In this document: one piece after another, positions 1-11,174 of the stretch
How positions within the stretch are numbered: position 1 is the first letter of the stretch
Layout of the letters: the number at the start of each line of letters is the position of its first letter
Origin: Streptomyces sp. NBC_00457
GTDB lineage: Bacteria; Actinomycetota; Actinomycetes; Streptomycetales; Streptomycetaceae
Assembly (NCBI RefSeq): GCF_036014015.1
Contig: NZ_CP107905.1
Coordinates: 6,386,001-6,450,000 of the forward strand
DNA: 64,000 nucleotides
Direction: 5' to 3'
The notes under the pieces: model-generated
Database searches by the model: none
What the model was told of the DNA's origin: nothing
The model's input: the letters and a program-made list of their open reading frames with translations, nothing else
Position numbers and translations under genes: made by a program

Positions 1-532
1 GGACGGACTCGTCGACGGGATCTCCCTGGTCGCCGGCGTCCGCGTCGCCCAGCCGCACGTACGCATCGTCGTCCTCGCCGAGAAGGACGACCCACGCCGG
101 GCCGCGCTCGCCCTGCAGGCCGGGGCGTCGGGCTGGGTCGCCAAGGACTGCTCGCTGTCCCGGCTGCTCACCGTCATCCGCGGCGTCCTGCGCGACGAGA
201 CCCATCTGCCGCCCGCCCTCCTCACCGGCGTCCTGCGCGAGCTGACAGCCGCCCGCAAGCACCGCACCGAGAGCGAACGGCTGGTGGAGTCCCTCACCCC
301 GCGCGAGCGGGAGGTACTGCGCTGCATGGTCGCCGGCCTGGGCCGCAAAGCGGTAGCCGAGCGCCTGTTCCTCTCCCCGCACACCGTCCGCACCCACATG
401 CAGAACGTCCTGGGCAAACTGGGCGTCCACTCGACACTGGCCGCGGTGGCACTGGCGAGGCGGGCGGGGGTGGGCCCGGCGGACCTGGGTCCGGTAGGGA
501 GGATCGGGGTGGAGGAAAGCAGCAGCGCCTGA
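1..532 (+). CDS. NarL/LuxR-family response regulator, C-terminal part
   Basis: The gene enters from outside the window and is open from base 2 to the TGA at 530-532. The visible part covers the end of a receiver domain: a GASGWVAKD segment whose Lys aligns with the conserved receiver lysine. A LuxR-type helix-turn-helix follows, with the hallmarks LTPREREVL and RLFLSPHTVRTHMQNVLGKLGV. The phospho-acceptor Asp must lie upstream, outside the window. It should act as the DNA-binding half of a two-component pair; the partner kinase is not visible. A short GC-rich hairpin follows the stop at once. Confidence 0.88.
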   Translation, partial: DGLVDGISLVAGVRVAQPHVRIVVLAEKDDPRRAALALQAGASGWVAKDCSLSRLLTVIRGVLRDETHLPPALLTGVLRELTAARKHRTESERLVESLTPREREVLRCMVAGLGRKAVAERLFLSPHTVRTHMQNVLGKLGVHSTLAAVALARRAGVGPADLGPVGRIGVEESSSA

Positions 533-535
533 TAG

Positions 536-616
536 GCGCCCCGAAGGGGCGCGGGGCTGTATCGATTTGCGGCTCCGCCGCGTGGGCGCGACAAGCCACA
601 ACGGCGCCGCAGCCGA
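536..616. repeat. Streptomyces intergenic palindromic repeat, copy A, with terminator-like hairpin
   Basis: A perfect 7-bp stem (GCGCCCC, loop GAA, GGGGCGC, 536-552) lies 3 nt after the stop of the response regulator. It is followed by a GC-rich segment containing GCGCGACAAGCCACAACG (586-603). The same 18 nt occur in inverted orientation at 63255-63272, also next to a GCGCCCC/GGGGC hairpin. This combination is typical of a repeat family scattered between Streptomyces genes. The hairpin has no T-run but probably ends transcription of the upstream gene. Confidence 0.65.
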
Positions 617-626
617 ACAAGTATGT

Positions 627-1124
627 CTACCCGGGAATGTTGTCGAACGGCGCCGTCAACTGCCGCAGCAACCCCGCCAGTTCCCCCCGCTGCGCCCGAG
701 ACAACTCCGCCAGAATCGCCCGCTCCTGATCAAGCAGCCCCGCAAGCGCCTGATCGGCCCGATCGCGACCCTCATCGGTCAGCCGAACCAGCACACCGCG
801 CCGGTCGCTGGGATCCGGCAGCCGCTCCACCAGCCCCTTCTTGGCCAGACGGTCGATGCGGTTCGTCATCGTCCCCGAAGTGACCAACGTCTGCGTCAGC
901 AACTGCCCCGGCGAGAGCTGATACGGCGTCCCGGCCCGCCGCAGCGCCGTCAGCACGTCGAACTCCCAGGGCTCCAGGCTGTGTTCGGAGAAGGCCAGCC
1001 GACGTGCGCGGTCCAGGTGCCGGGCCAGTCTGCTCACCCGGCTGAGCACCTCGAGCGGTTCCACGTCGAGGTCAGGGCGCTCCCGGCGCCACGCTGCGAC
1101 CAGCCGATCGACCTCGTCCTCCAT
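627..1124 (-). CDS. MarR-family transcriptional regulator
   Basis: The protein has 165 residues, normal for a MarR repressor. It contains the family winged helix: a recognition-helix region LVTSGTMTNRIDRLAKKGLVERLPDPSDRRGVLVRLTDEG, in which the DRR wing is typical. It should bind palindromic DNA as a dimer and release it on binding a small ligand. It is divergent from tam across a 125-bp spacer that holds an inverted repeat of MarR type, so it may control itself and the tam/VOC pair. The ligand cannot be predicted. Confidence 0.9.
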   Translation of the reverse strand: MEDEVDRLVAAWRRERPDLDVEPLEVLSRVSRLARHLDRARRLAFSEHSLEPWEFDVLTALRRAGTPYQLSPGQLLTQTLVTSGTMTNRIDRLAKKGLVERLPDPSDRRGVLVRLTDEGRDRADQALAGLLDQERAILAELSRAQRGELAGLLRQLTAPFDNIPG

Positions 1125-1160
1125 GACGATCAGTGTAGTGGTTGTGTCGATGTGAAGTCT

Positions 1161-1187
1161 CTTGACATCAAGTTTCTTGACCGCGAG
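1161..1187. promoter_or_regulatory. Probable MarR operator(s) between MarR gene and tam
   Basis: CTTGACATCAAG at 1161-1172 is a perfect 5+2+5 palindrome. A degenerate second copy, CTTGACCGCGAG, starts 15 bp later at 1176. The pair lies 37 bp upstream of the MarR start and about 63 bp upstream of tam, in the only spacer between the divergent genes. MarR proteins generally bind such CTTGA-type inverted repeats. The assignment to this protein is inferred from position. Confidence 0.6.
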
Positions 1188-1249
1188 CTAATGAACGGGG
1201 CAGGCTGGGTACCTGTCAGCCACGGTCGTTCCCCTCCCGGAGGCCCACC

Positions 1250-2059
1250 ATGTCCGCCCCCACCTGGGACCCCGCCCAGTACCTGCGCCACGCCGGCCAC
1301 CGCGCCCGCCCCTTCGCCGACCTTCTGGCCCGCATCCCCGATCTCCCCGGCGCCCCGCCCCGCATCGCCGACCTCGGCTGCGGCCCCGGCAATGTCACCA
1401 CCCTCGTCGCCGACCGCTGGCCCACCGCGCACATCACCGGCTACGACAACTCGCCCGAGATGCTGTCCCGGGCCGGGGCTCATGCGGGGCCCACCTCGGG
1501 CGGCGGCCACCTCGACTTCGCCCCCGCCGACGTCCGCACCTGGGAGCCGGTACGGCCGTACGACCTGATCGTCAGCAACGCCACGCTGCAGTGGGTCCCG
1601 GGGCACGTGGACCGTTTCGCCGACTGGATCGCCGGCCTCACCCCCGGCGGCACCTTCGCCTTCCAGGTGCCCGGCAACTTCGACGCCCCCAGCCACCGCC
1701 TGTTGCGCGAACTCGCCCACTCCCCGCGCTTCGGCGACCGCCTCGCCGCCACCATCCGCCACGACGACGCGGTCCTCGCCCCCGAGACCTACCTGGCACA
1801 CCTGACCGCGCTGGGCTGCACGGCCGACGTCTGGGAGACGACGTACATCCACCTGCTCACCGGCGAGGACCCGGTACTCGACTGGGTCAAGGGGACAGGC
1901 CTGCGCCCCGTCCTCACCGCGCTCGCCGACGACCCCGACGAACGAGACGCCTTCCTGGCCGAGTACCGGTCGGCCCTGCGCGCGGCCTATCCGGCCACGC
2001 CGCACGGCACCCCGTTCCCGTTCCGCCGCATCTTCGCCGTCGCCCGCAAGGAGGCGTGA
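1250..2059 (+). CDS. tam: Trans-aconitate 2-methyltransferase
   Basis: This is a 269-residue class I SAM-dependent methyltransferase with motif I DLGCGPGNVT near residue 40. Post-I and substrate segments match Tam (GYDNSPEML, NATLQWVPGH, QVPGNFDAPSH). Tam methylates trans-aconitate, a by-product that inhibits aconitase, and so protects the TCA cycle. A GGAGG ribosome site (1240-1244) fits the ATG. The stop overlaps the next start by one base (TGATG), which suggests coupling with the VOC protein. It is probably controlled by the divergent MarR gene. A close relative acting on another carboxylate cannot be excluded. Confidence 0.9.
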   Translation: MSAPTWDPAQYLRHAGHRARPFADLLARIPDLPGAPPRIADLGCGPGNVTTLVADRWPTAHITGYDNSPEMLSRAGAHAGPTSGGGHLDFAPADVRTWEPVRPYDLIVSNATLQWVPGHVDRFADWIAGLTPGGTFAFQVPGNFDAPSHRLLRELAHSPRFGDRLAATIRHDDAVLAPETYLAHLTALGCTADVWETTYIHLLTGEDPVLDWVKGTGLRPVLTALADDPDERDAFLAEYRSALRAAYPATPHGTPFPFRRIFAVARKEA

Positions 2060-2421
2060 TGATCACCGCCGTCGACCATGTCCAGCTCGCGGCGCCCCCA
2101 GGCTCGGAGGAGCGGCTGCGGTCGTACTACGTCGATGTCCTCGGCCTGACCGGGATACCCAAGCCGCCGGCGCTCGCCGCGCGCGGGGGCTGCTGGTTCC
2201 AGTCGGGACCGGTGCAACTGCACCTGGGAATCGAGGAGGATTTCCGTCCGGCGAGGAAAGCGCACCCCGGGCTGCGAGTCGCCGGGATCGAGACGTACGC
2301 CGCCCGGCTCGAAGTTCATGGGGCGACCGTCATCTGGGACGAGAATCTGCCGGGGTACCGGCGCTTCTACTCGGAGGACCCCGTCGGCAACCGGCTGGAG
2401 TTCCTCGAACCGCTCGGCTAG
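2059..2421 (+). CDS. VOC-family (glyoxalase/bleomycin-resistance fold) protein
   Basis: This is a 120-residue single-module VOC protein. It starts HVQLAAPPGSEERLRSYYVDVLGL and ends YSEDPVGNRLEFLEP, the two paired beta-alpha-beta-beta-beta units of the family. His7 and the Glu of RLEF are at usual metal-ligand positions. The ATG overlaps the tam TGA by one base, so the pair should be translationally coupled. Substrate is unknown; glyoxalase, dioxygenase and resistance proteins share this fold. Its stop overlaps that of the convergent TetR gene by 4 bp, leaving no room for a terminator. Confidence 0.85.
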   Translation: MITAVDHVQLAAPPGSEERLRSYYVDVLGLTGIPKPPALAARGGCWFQSGPVQLHLGIEEDFRPARKAHPGLRVAGIETYAARLEVHGATVIWDENLPGYRRFYSEDPVGNRLEFLEPLG

Positions 2422-3092
2422 GCCTTCCGGCGCCCTATCAGCCGAGGCTTCGCCTCCAGCCCGTCCAGGCCGTGCCATGCCAGGTTCACCAGATGGGCCG
2501 CGACCTCCGCCTTCTTCGGGCGGCGGACGTCGAGCCACCACTGGCCGGTGAGGGCGACCATGCCGACCAGGGCCTGGGCGTAGAGGGGGGCCAGCTTGGG
2601 GTCGAAGCCCCGGCGTTTGAACTCGCGGCCGAGGATGTCCTCCACCTGGGTGGCGATGTCCGAGATGAGGGAGGCGAAGGAACCCGTGGACTGGGGGATG
2701 GGGGAGTCGCGGACGAGGATGCGGAAGCCGTCCGTGTACTCCTCGATGTAGTCGAGCAGGGCGAAGGCCGCTTGCTCGCAGAGTTCTCGGGGGTGGCCCG
2801 CCGTCAGGGAGCTCGTCACCATGTCCAGCAGGCGCCGCATCTCGCGGTCCACCACCACCGCGTACAGGCCCTCCTTGCCGCCGAAGTGCTCGTACACCAC
2901 CGGCTTGGACACCCCGGCCTTCGCCGCGATCTCCTCCACCGACGTGGCCTCGAAGCCCCTCTCCGCGAAGAGGGTGCGACCGATCTCCAGCAGCTGCTGG
3001 CGGCGCTCCGCTCCGGTCATCCGGGTTCGGCGCGCTCGCCGCGGCTTCTCATTGCTGGAGGTGCTGGGATCGGTCGCCACGCCGTCAATCAT
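2418..3092 (-). CDS. TetR-family regulator, cotranscribed with desaturase
   Basis: The protein has 224 residues. The N-terminal TetR helix-turn-helix spans about residues 28-75 (RRQQLLEIGRTLFAERGFEATSVEEIAAKAGVSKPVVYEHF), followed by an all-helical ligand domain. Its ATG overlaps the stop of the upstream desaturase (ATGA), so both come from one mRNA starting near 4100. By that linkage it most likely controls membrane-lipid desaturation and senses an acyl-CoA or similar lipid, as known for DesT/FasR-like regulators. This is inference from context. A TetR-like palindrome lies upstream of the desaturase. Confidence 0.9.
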   Translation of the reverse strand: MIDGVATDPSTSSNEKPRRARRTRMTGAERRQQLLEIGRTLFAERGFEATSVEEIAAKAGVSKPVVYEHFGGKEGLYAVVVDREMRRLLDMVTSSLTAGHPRELCEQAAFALLDYIEEYTDGFRILVRDSPIPQSTGSFASLISDIATQVEDILGREFKRRGFDPKLAPLYAQALVGMVALTGQWWLDVRRPKKAEVAAHLVNLAWHGLDGLEAKPRLIGRRKA

Positions 3093-4099
3093 GCAGCCTC
3101 GGCGGGCGCCTTCCCCCGCCGAGAGCTGTCGTTCCCGGTGTTACGGCGGGAATCGATACGCGAGCGTGACGGCCAGCGCACGTCGTACGCCCAGCCGAAC
3201 TGCTCGCACCAGCGGATGATCCGGGCCGAGGAGTCGATCTGGCCGCGCTCCACACCGTGCCGCGCGGACGTCGGATCGGCGTGATGCAGGTTGTGCCAGG
3301 ACTCACCGCAGGACAGGACCGCCAGCCACCACACGTTGCCGGACTTGTCACGCGACTTGAAGGGGCGCTTGCCGACCGCGTGGCAGATCGAGTTGATCGA
3401 CCAGGTCACATGGTGCAACAGCGCCACTCGGACGAGTGATCCCCAGAAGAAGCCCGTGAACGCGCCCCACCACGACATCGTCACAAGCCCGCCGATCAGC
3501 GCGGGCAGGGCGAGGGAGAGCACCGTCCAGTAGAGGAACTGACGGGAGATCGTCCGGATCGTGTCGTCCTTGATCAGATCCGGCGCGTACTTGTCCTGCG
3601 GCGTCCGCTCCTCGTCGAACATCCAGCCGACGTGCGCCCACCACAGTCCCTTGATCAGTGCAGGGAGCGTCTCCCCGTAACGCCACGGAGAGTGCGGGTC
3701 GCCCTCCGCGTCGGAGAACTTGTGGTGCTTGCGGTGGTCCGCGACCCAGCGGACCAGCGGGCCCTCCACCGCCATCGAACCGGCGACGGCGAGCGCGATG
3801 CGCAGCGGACGTTTGGCCTTGAAGGAGCCGTGGGTGAAGTAGCGGTGGTAGCCGATCGTGACGCCGTGGCAGGCGACGAAGTAGAAGAAGACCAGCAGGC
3901 CGAGGTCGAGCCAGCTCACTCCCCAGCCCCAGGCCAGCGGCACCGCCGCGGCGAGCGCGAGGAAGGGGACGACGATGAAGAGGAGGAGCGCGAGCTGCTC
4001 GACGCGCCCCTTCTTCTCGCCGCCGAGCGTGGCCTTGGGGAGTGGGGTGTTGTCGGGCGCCTTCGGGGCGTCGTCGATCACATCGGAGCTCGTGGTCAT
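3089..4099 (-). CDS. Acyl-CoA/fatty-acid desaturase (membrane di-iron)
   Basis: The 336-residue protein has the three histidine boxes of membrane delta-9 desaturases: HRYFTH, HRKHH and HNLHH. It has paired hydrophobic segments around [19 protein letters not shown] and the central region. It should insert a cis double bond in acyl chains to tune membrane fluidity, using an external electron donor. The ATG at 4099 follows a GGGGA ribosome site; a 46-residue N-terminal extension in the open frame is Arg-rich and unlikely. Its TGA overlaps the TetR start. The first gene of the pair, it is probably autoregulated through the downstream TetR. Confidence 0.92.
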   Translation of the reverse strand: MTTSSDVIDDAPKAPDNTPLPKATLGGEKKGRVEQLALLLFIVVPFLALAAAVPLAWGWGVSWLDLGLLVFFYFVACHGVTIGYHRYFTHGSFKAKRPLRIALAVAGSMAVEGPLVRWVADHRKHHKFSDAEGDPHSPWRYGETLPALIKGLWWAHVGWMFDEERTPQDKYAPDLIKDDTIRTISRQFLYWTVLSLALPALIGGLVTMSWWGAFTGFFWGSLVRVALLHHVTWSINSICHAVGKRPFKSRDKSGNVWWLAVLSCGESWHNLHHADPTSARHGVERGQIDSSARIIRWCEQFGWAYDVRWPSRSRIDSRRNTGNDSSRRGKAPAEAA

Positions 4100-4407
4100 G
4101 GGGCGTCCCCTGTGGGGTTCGTGGGTTGAGGCTAGTGCCCGGGCTGGAACCCAGGGTCGTCGAGGGCTCTGACGGGAGTCCCTACGGTTCCGTAACCTAC
4201 GGCGACGTAAGTATGGCAGCGCGTCGCCGGTCGGCAAGAGCCCGTGGGCCTGCGCGTCCGCACGGACACCTATCCTTAGGAGTCGGTCGGACAGCGCGGT
4301 CCGCTCTGATTAATTCCCGGATGCCCGGCCCGTATGCGGCCCCCGCCGCGCGACCGTTCCTTCGGGTTCCCTCCAGACGAGCTTCAACACTGCAAGGAGC
4401 CGCACCT
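4100..4407. promoter_or_regulatory. Divergent desaturase/ppc promoter region with TetR-like palindrome
   Basis: This 308-bp spacer separates the divergent desaturase and ppc genes and holds no convincing gene. TACGGTTCCGTA at 4183-4194 is a perfect 5+2+5 palindrome, about 85 bp before the desaturase start. It has the shape of a TetR operator and is the best candidate site for the cotranscribed TetR protein. A second inverted repeat, CGGAC-N6-GTCCG, lies at 4288-4303. The ppc ribosome site AAGGAG is at 4394-4399. Confidence 0.55.
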
Positions 4408-7137
<2,730 letters not shown>

Positions 7138-7148
7138 TCACCCCTGGT

Positions 7149-7195
7149 ACGACAGTGCCCCCGGCCTCCGCGGAGAGGCTCGGGGGCACTGTCGT
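7149..7195. terminator. Bidirectional hairpin terminator between ppc and the LAETG protein
   Basis: A long hairpin has the outer arms ACGACAGTGCCCCCG and CGGGGGCACTGTCGT and an inner GCCTC/GAGGC stem. It lies 11 nt after the ppc stop and 9 nt before the end of the convergent gene. No T-tract follows on either strand, which is common for Streptomyces terminators. Confidence 0.85.
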
Positions 7196-7204
7196 GCGGG
7201 GACG

Positions 7205-7885
7205 TCAGGCGGACTTGCGACGCCGGAACACCAGGTAACCGCCCGCCGCCAACAGCGCCGCCGCGGCACCGGAGAGCAGACCGACGGGGACGCCGCTGCC
7301 GGTCTCGGCGAGGTCGCCCGCACCGCTGCCGCCCTGCGCGGAGGGAGAGGAGGACGGCGCGGCGGCCGGTCCACTCTCCGTGGGGGAGGCGGACGCGGCC
7401 GGCTCCTCGGTCGTCGGAGTGGCGGAGGCCGACGGCGTGGCACTCGGCTCATCGGTCGGCTTGTCGTCGCCCGGCTGATCGGGAGCCGTGCCCGCCGGGC
7501 AGGTGTGCGACAGGTTGAACAGCTCCAGGCTGCCGCCCTCGACCTCGGCGACCGCCGATGTCAGCAGGGCACCCGGCTTCGACGCCACGTAGGCGTGCTT
7601 GTCGGACGGCGGGCCGAAGCTGGTGACGACCTGTTCGCCACCGGGCTGGAAGGTCACCGTCAGCCTGACGAACGAGCTGGAGTTGCCAGGCAGGACGAAG
7701 TGCCAGCCGTCCATGTCCTCGGGAATCCCGGGGCAGCCGTCCTCCTGCGGGGCCCCGTCGTCCTGGGTGGTGGCGGTACGCGGCAGTTGCTGCCGCAGTT
7801 CGACGGTGTAGGTGTCCGTGGCCTGGGCCGAAGGGGCGAGCAGCAGCGAGGCGGTGGCCGCGGCCACGACCGTGAGGGTACGCAT
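7205..7885 (-). CDS. Secreted LAETG-anchored surface protein, function unknown
   Basis: This 226-residue protein has a Sec signal peptide (residues 1-22, ending SAQA). A globular part of about 115 residues has two cysteines. It is followed by a Ser/Thr/Pro/Ala-rich spacer. The C-terminal sorting signal consists of LAETG, a hydrophobic helix and RRRKSA. LAxTG motifs are processed by class E sortases in Streptomyces, so the product should be linked to peptidoglycan. The globular part (VRLTVTF, TSFGPPSDKHAYVAS) is not a family I recognise. It converges with ppc across a shared terminator. Confidence 0.85.
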   Translation of the reverse strand: MRTLTVVAAATASLLLAPSAQATDTYTVELRQQLPRTATTQDDGAPQEDGCPGIPEDMDGWHFVLPGNSSSFVRLTVTFQPGGEQVVTSFGPPSDKHAYVASKPGALLTSAVAEVEGGSLELFNLSHTCPAGTAPDQPGDDKPTDEPSATPSASATPTTEEPAASASPTESGPAAAPSSSPSAQGGSGAGDLAETGSGVPVGLLSGAAAALLAAGGYLVFRRRKSA

Positions 7886-8018
7886 GGGCAGTCCATCTTC
7901 GAGAAGTGAGCGGGAAGATGTGGAGGGGGCGGCTCAGCTTCCAGCCGCGGCTGACCCTGGGTCAATCACGAACAGGAAACGAACAGTTTCCCCACAGAAC
8001 GCAGCCGCCCCGGACCCC

Positions 8019-8507
8019 TCAGATCACCACAAAAGCGGCCGTGAGCAGCGCTACCCCGCTCCCCGCCATGACCCACGCCGCCCGCACCCGCCCCAGCCCG
8101 CCCGCCACCACGACCGAGGCGAGCAGCAGCGCACCACCCATCGGAGCCCAGGAGTACAGGACACCGCCGGGCCCGGAGCGCACGACGTCACTGCCGCCGG
8201 GCTTCATGACGACCGCGTACGTCTGCCCCTTCCGCACGGCGACCGTCTTCTCGATGACCACGCTCTCCCGGGGCTGCGACCCCGGCGAGACCGGCGTGTA
8301 CGGCCCGGTGCACGTGTCCGCACCGCACCGCGTCACCTCGACCGTGCCACGTTCCCGGCCCTTCGTCAGCATCACGTACTGCGCCGTCCCCCACGACGCC
8401 CATACACCGGCGATCAGAATCAGCGCGGCGACCGTACCCATCGCCGCGAGCCGGCCGAACCGCAGCGCGGTCTCCGTGCCCCGGTGGGAAATGACGGCAG
8501 AAGGCAT
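8019..8507 (-). CDS. Small membrane protein, unknown function
   Basis: The 162-residue protein has one hydrophobic helix near residues 23-42 and two more at the C-terminus (residues ~120-160). Between them lies a loop of about 75 residues with a Cys pair (RCGADTCTG), probably outside the cell. I do not recognise the family. A start four codons upstream (8519) is possible. TTGACC upstream (8534-8539 region on this strand) with an AT-rich -10-like hexamer would place the transcript start close to 8507, so translation may be leaderless. It follows pth with a 55-bp gap but probably has its own promoter. Confidence 0.65.
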   Translation of the reverse strand: MPSAVISHRGTETALRFGRLAAMGTVAALILIAGVWASWGTAQYVMLTKGRERGTVEVTRCGADTCTGPYTPVSPGSQPRESVVIEKTVAVRKGQTYAVVMKPGGSDVVRSGPGGVLYSWAPMGGALLLASVVVAGGLGRVRAAWVMAGSGVALLTAAFVVI

Positions 8508-8561
8508 GGCGGGGATCATTGGCCATGCCCGCGCGCTCGGTCAACTCCCGTGGGGGCAATG

Positions 8562-9158
8562 TCAGGAGTTGTACGTGCTCTGCGCCCGCTCCAGCCCCTC
8601 GATCACCAGGCACTCCACCGCGTCCGCCGCCCGGTCCACGAAGTAGTCCAGCTCCTTGCGCTCCGCCGCCGAGAAGTCCTTCAGCACGAAGTCCGCGACC
8701 TGCATCCGCCCCGGCGGCCGCCCGATCCCGAACCGCACCCGGTGGTAGTCCGGCCCCATCACCTTCGTCATCGACTTCAGCCCGTTGTGCCCGTTGTCCC
8801 CGCCACCGAGCTTCAGCCGCAACGTGCCGTAGTCGATGTCGAGTTCGTCGTGCACGGCCACGATGTTGCCGACCGGGACCTTGTAGAAGTCCCGCAGAGC
8901 GTTCAGGGGCCCACCGGACAGATTCATGTACGACATCGGCTTCACCAGCACCACCCGCCGGCTCCCCGGCCCCGGCGGCCCGATCCGCCCCTCGACCACC
9001 TGCGCCTGCGCCTTCCCGGCCCGCTTGAACTTCCCCCCGATCCGCTCAGCCAGCAGATCGGCCACCATGAACCCGACGTTGTGCCGGTTCATGGCGTACT
9101 CGGCCCCGGGATTGCCGAGTCCGGCGATCAGCCAGGGGTCGTTGGCGGAGGTGGTCAC
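8562..9158 (-). CDS. pth: Peptidyl-tRNA hydrolase
   Basis: The 198-residue enzyme frees tRNA from peptidyl-tRNA that drops off the ribosome. Family residues are in place: GLGNPG at 13-18, catalytic His26 in [17 protein letters not shown], Asp103 in [10 protein letters not shown], and the [12 protein letters not shown] loop. The ribosome site AAGGAG precedes the GTG start, and a 15-bp hairpin ends 8 nt upstream of that site. It is the last gene of the leftward glmU-prs-rplY-pth block. The rplY-pth order is conserved in actinobacteria. Confidence 0.96.
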   Translation of the reverse strand: MTTSANDPWLIAGLGNPGAEYAMNRHNVGFMVADLLAERIGGKFKRAGKAQAQVVEGRIGPPGPGSRRVVLVKPMSYMNLSGGPLNALRDFYKVPVGNIVAVHDELDIDYGTLRLKLGGGDNGHNGLKSMTKVMGPDYHRVRFGIGRPPGRMQVADFVLKDFSAAERKELDYFVDRAADAVECLVIEGLERAQSTYNS

Positions 9159-9179
9159 GTCTGCGTCTCCTTATGCAGC

Positions 9180-9213
9180 AGCCGCTGCTCCCCTCAGGAG
9201 GGGAGCAGCGGCT
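9180..9213 (-). terminator. Strong hairpin in the rplY-pth spacer
   Basis: AGCCGCTGCTCCCCT and its exact complement form a 15-bp stem with a 4-nt loop. The hairpin stops about 8 nt before the pth ribosome site, and no T-run follows. It could end rplY transcripts partially or act as an attenuator or mRNA-stability element that lowers pth expression relative to rplY. Confidence 0.7.
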
Positions 9214-9322
9214 GGAGCGTACCGCTGTGGGCAGTCGTTCCGCAGGGCGGAACGGGTGGGCACAGCCTGCAGCGCCGGGTGCCGTTGAATCAGCGGCACG
9301 TCAGCTACGGCTCAACCGCCGG

Positions 9323-9925
9323 TCAGGCCTCGGCGCTTTCCTCGCCGCCCTCTTCGCCCTCCGGGGCCTCCTCGGCCTGTGCGGCCAGCACCTGCAGGAC
9401 GACCGTGTCGTCGTCGACGGCCAGCTTGGTGCCGCTCGGCAGGGGGATGTCCTTGGCGAGGATGGAGTCGCCGGCCGCCAGGCCCTCGATGGACACCGTG
9501 ACGGACTCGGGGATGTGGGTGGCCTCGGCCTCGACCGGAAGCGCGTTGAGGACGTGCTCGAGCAGGTAGGCACCGGGGGCCAGCTCGCCCTCGGTCTGCA
9601 CGTAGATCTCGACGTTGACCTTCTCGCCCCGCTTCACGAGCAGCAGGTCGACGTGCTCCAGGAAGCCCTTCAGCGGGTCACGCTGCACGGCCTTCGGGAT
9701 CGCCAGCTCGTTCGTCTTGCCGTCGATGTCCAGGGCGATCAGGACGTTCGGCGTACGCAGCGCGAGCAGGAGCTCGTGGCCCGGAAGGGTCAGGTGCAGC
9801 GGGTCGCCACCGTGGCCGTACAGGACACCGGGAACCTTCGAGTCACGACGGATACGGCGGGCAGCGCCCTTGCCGAATTCGGTGCGGGTCTCGGCGGAGA
9901 TCTTTACCTCGGACATGCTGTGCAC
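9323..9925 (-). CDS. rplY: 50S ribosomal protein L25/general stress protein Ctc
   Basis: The 200-residue protein has the long, two-domain Ctc/TL5 architecture. An N-terminal 5S-rRNA-binding L25 domain (about 1-95, starting VKISAETRTEFGKGAARRIRR) is followed by a C-terminal beta-rich TL5 domain, and it ends in an acidic Glu/Gly-rich tail. It binds 5S rRNA in the large subunit. The gene lies between prs and pth as usual in actinobacteria, with hairpins on both sides that can set separate transcript levels. Confidence 0.95.
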   Translation of the reverse strand: MHSMSEVKISAETRTEFGKGAARRIRRDSKVPGVLYGHGGDPLHLTLPGHELLLALRTPNVLIALDIDGKTNELAIPKAVQRDPLKGFLEHVDLLLVKRGEKVNVEIYVQTEGELAPGAYLLEHVLNALPVEAEATHIPESVTVSIEGLAAGDSILAKDIPLPSGTKLAVDDDTVVLQVLAAQAEEAPEGEEGGEESAEA

Positions 9926-10016
9926 TCCTCGTATGGGTGAGAACGGACAGGGTCACCCGGCCACGAACGGCCTGCTACGAAGAGCGCGTCGATAACGGAC
10001 AGCCGTACCGCGATGA

Positions 10017-10072
10017 GTACGGCCTCCCTCGCCGAGCAACTTCAGCAGTCTACTCGGCAGGGGAGGCCGTAC
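10017..10072 (-). terminator. Long hairpin in the prs-rplY spacer
   Basis: GTACGGCCTCCCTCGCCGAG pairs with CTCGGCAGGGGAGGCCGTAC: 20 bp with a two-base mismatch, around a 16-nt loop. It lies 37 nt after the prs stop and about 90 nt before rplY. No T-tract follows. It is a probable terminator or processing site separating prs from rplY. Confidence 0.65.
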
Positions 10073-10108
10073 CCAAAAGGATCTTCGAGGAGCCTTACCG
10101 CTCGGCTC

Positions 10109-11089
10109 TCACTGCTCGTCGAACAGGCTCGTCACCGAACCGTCCTCGAACACCTCACGCACCGCGCTCGCGATCGTCGGCGCGATCGACAGCACCGTGA
10201 TCTTGTCGAGGTGGCTGCCCAGTTCGGCCGGCGTCGGCAGGGTGTTGGTGAAAATGAACTCGCTCACCCGGGAGTTCTTCAGCCGGTCCGCCGCCGGACC
10301 CGACAGCACACCGTGCGTCGCCGTCACGATGACGTCCTCGGCGCCGTGCGCGAACAGGGCATCGGCGGCCCCGCAGATCGTGCCGCCCGTGTCGATCATG
10401 TCGTCGACCAGGACACACACGCGGCCCTTGACCTCACCCACGACCTCGTGGACGGTCACCTGGTTCGCCACGTCCTTGTCGCGCCGCTTGTGCACGATCG
10501 CGAGCGGCGCACCGAGCCGGTCGCACCAGCGGTCGGCCACCCGCACACGCCCCGCGTCCGGGGAGACGACGGTCAGCTTCGCCTTGTCGACCTTGCGGCC
10601 CACATAGTCCGCGAGCAGCGGCAGCGCGAAGAGATGGTCGACGGGGCCGTCGAAGAAGCCCTGGATCTGGTCGGTGTGCAGATCGACGGTGAGGATCCGG
10701 TCCGCACCCGCCGTCTTCATCATGTCCGCGATCAGACGCGCCGAAATGGGTTCACGTCCGCGGTGCTTCTTGTCCTGCCGCGCGTAACCGTAGAAGGGCA
10801 CGATGACGGTGATGGAGCGGGCCGACGCACGCTTCAGCGCGTCGATCATGATCAGCTGCTCCATGATCCACTGATTGATCGGAGCCGTGTGGCTCTGGAT
10901 CACAAAGCAGTCCGCACCACGCGCCGACTCCTCGTAACGGACGTAGATCTCACCGTTCGCGAAGTCGAAGGCCTTCGTCGGGACAACCCCGACACCCAAC
11001 TGCTGGGCGACCTCCTGGGCAAGCTCGGGGTGGGCGCGGCCGGAGAAGAACATCAACTTCTTCTCGCCGGTCGTCTTGATCCCGGTCAC
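10109..11089 (-). CDS. prs: Ribose-phosphate pyrophosphokinase
   Basis: The 326-residue enzyme makes PRPP from ribose 5-phosphate and ATP for purine, pyrimidine, His, Trp and NAD synthesis. It shows the PRPP synthetase ATP-binding segment FDFANGEIYVRYEES, the flexible loop region GYARQDKKHRGREPISARL, the metal-binding DLHTDQIQGFF, and the PRPP loop VLVDDMIDTGGT. It lies 85 bp downstream of glmU on the same strand, a pairing conserved in many bacteria. A strong hairpin separates it from rplY. Confidence 0.97.
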   Translation of the reverse strand: MTGIKTTGEKKLMFFSGRAHPELAQEVAQQLGVGVVPTKAFDFANGEIYVRYEESARGADCFVIQSHTAPINQWIMEQLIMIDALKRASARSITVIVPFYGYARQDKKHRGREPISARLIADMMKTAGADRILTVDLHTDQIQGFFDGPVDHLFALPLLADYVGRKVDKAKLTVVSPDAGRVRVADRWCDRLGAPLAIVHKRRDKDVANQVTVHEVVGEVKGRVCVLVDDMIDTGGTICGAADALFAHGAEDVIVTATHGVLSGPAADRLKNSRVSEFIFTNTLPTPAELGSHLDKITVLSIAPTIASAVREVFEDGSVTSLFDEQ

Positions 11090-11174
11090 AGCACTGTCTC
11101 CTCAGAGGTTCTCAGCTGGGGTGTGCGGATGTGCACTTATCACGGTACGCCGAGTTTGACGCACCGGTTTCCGG

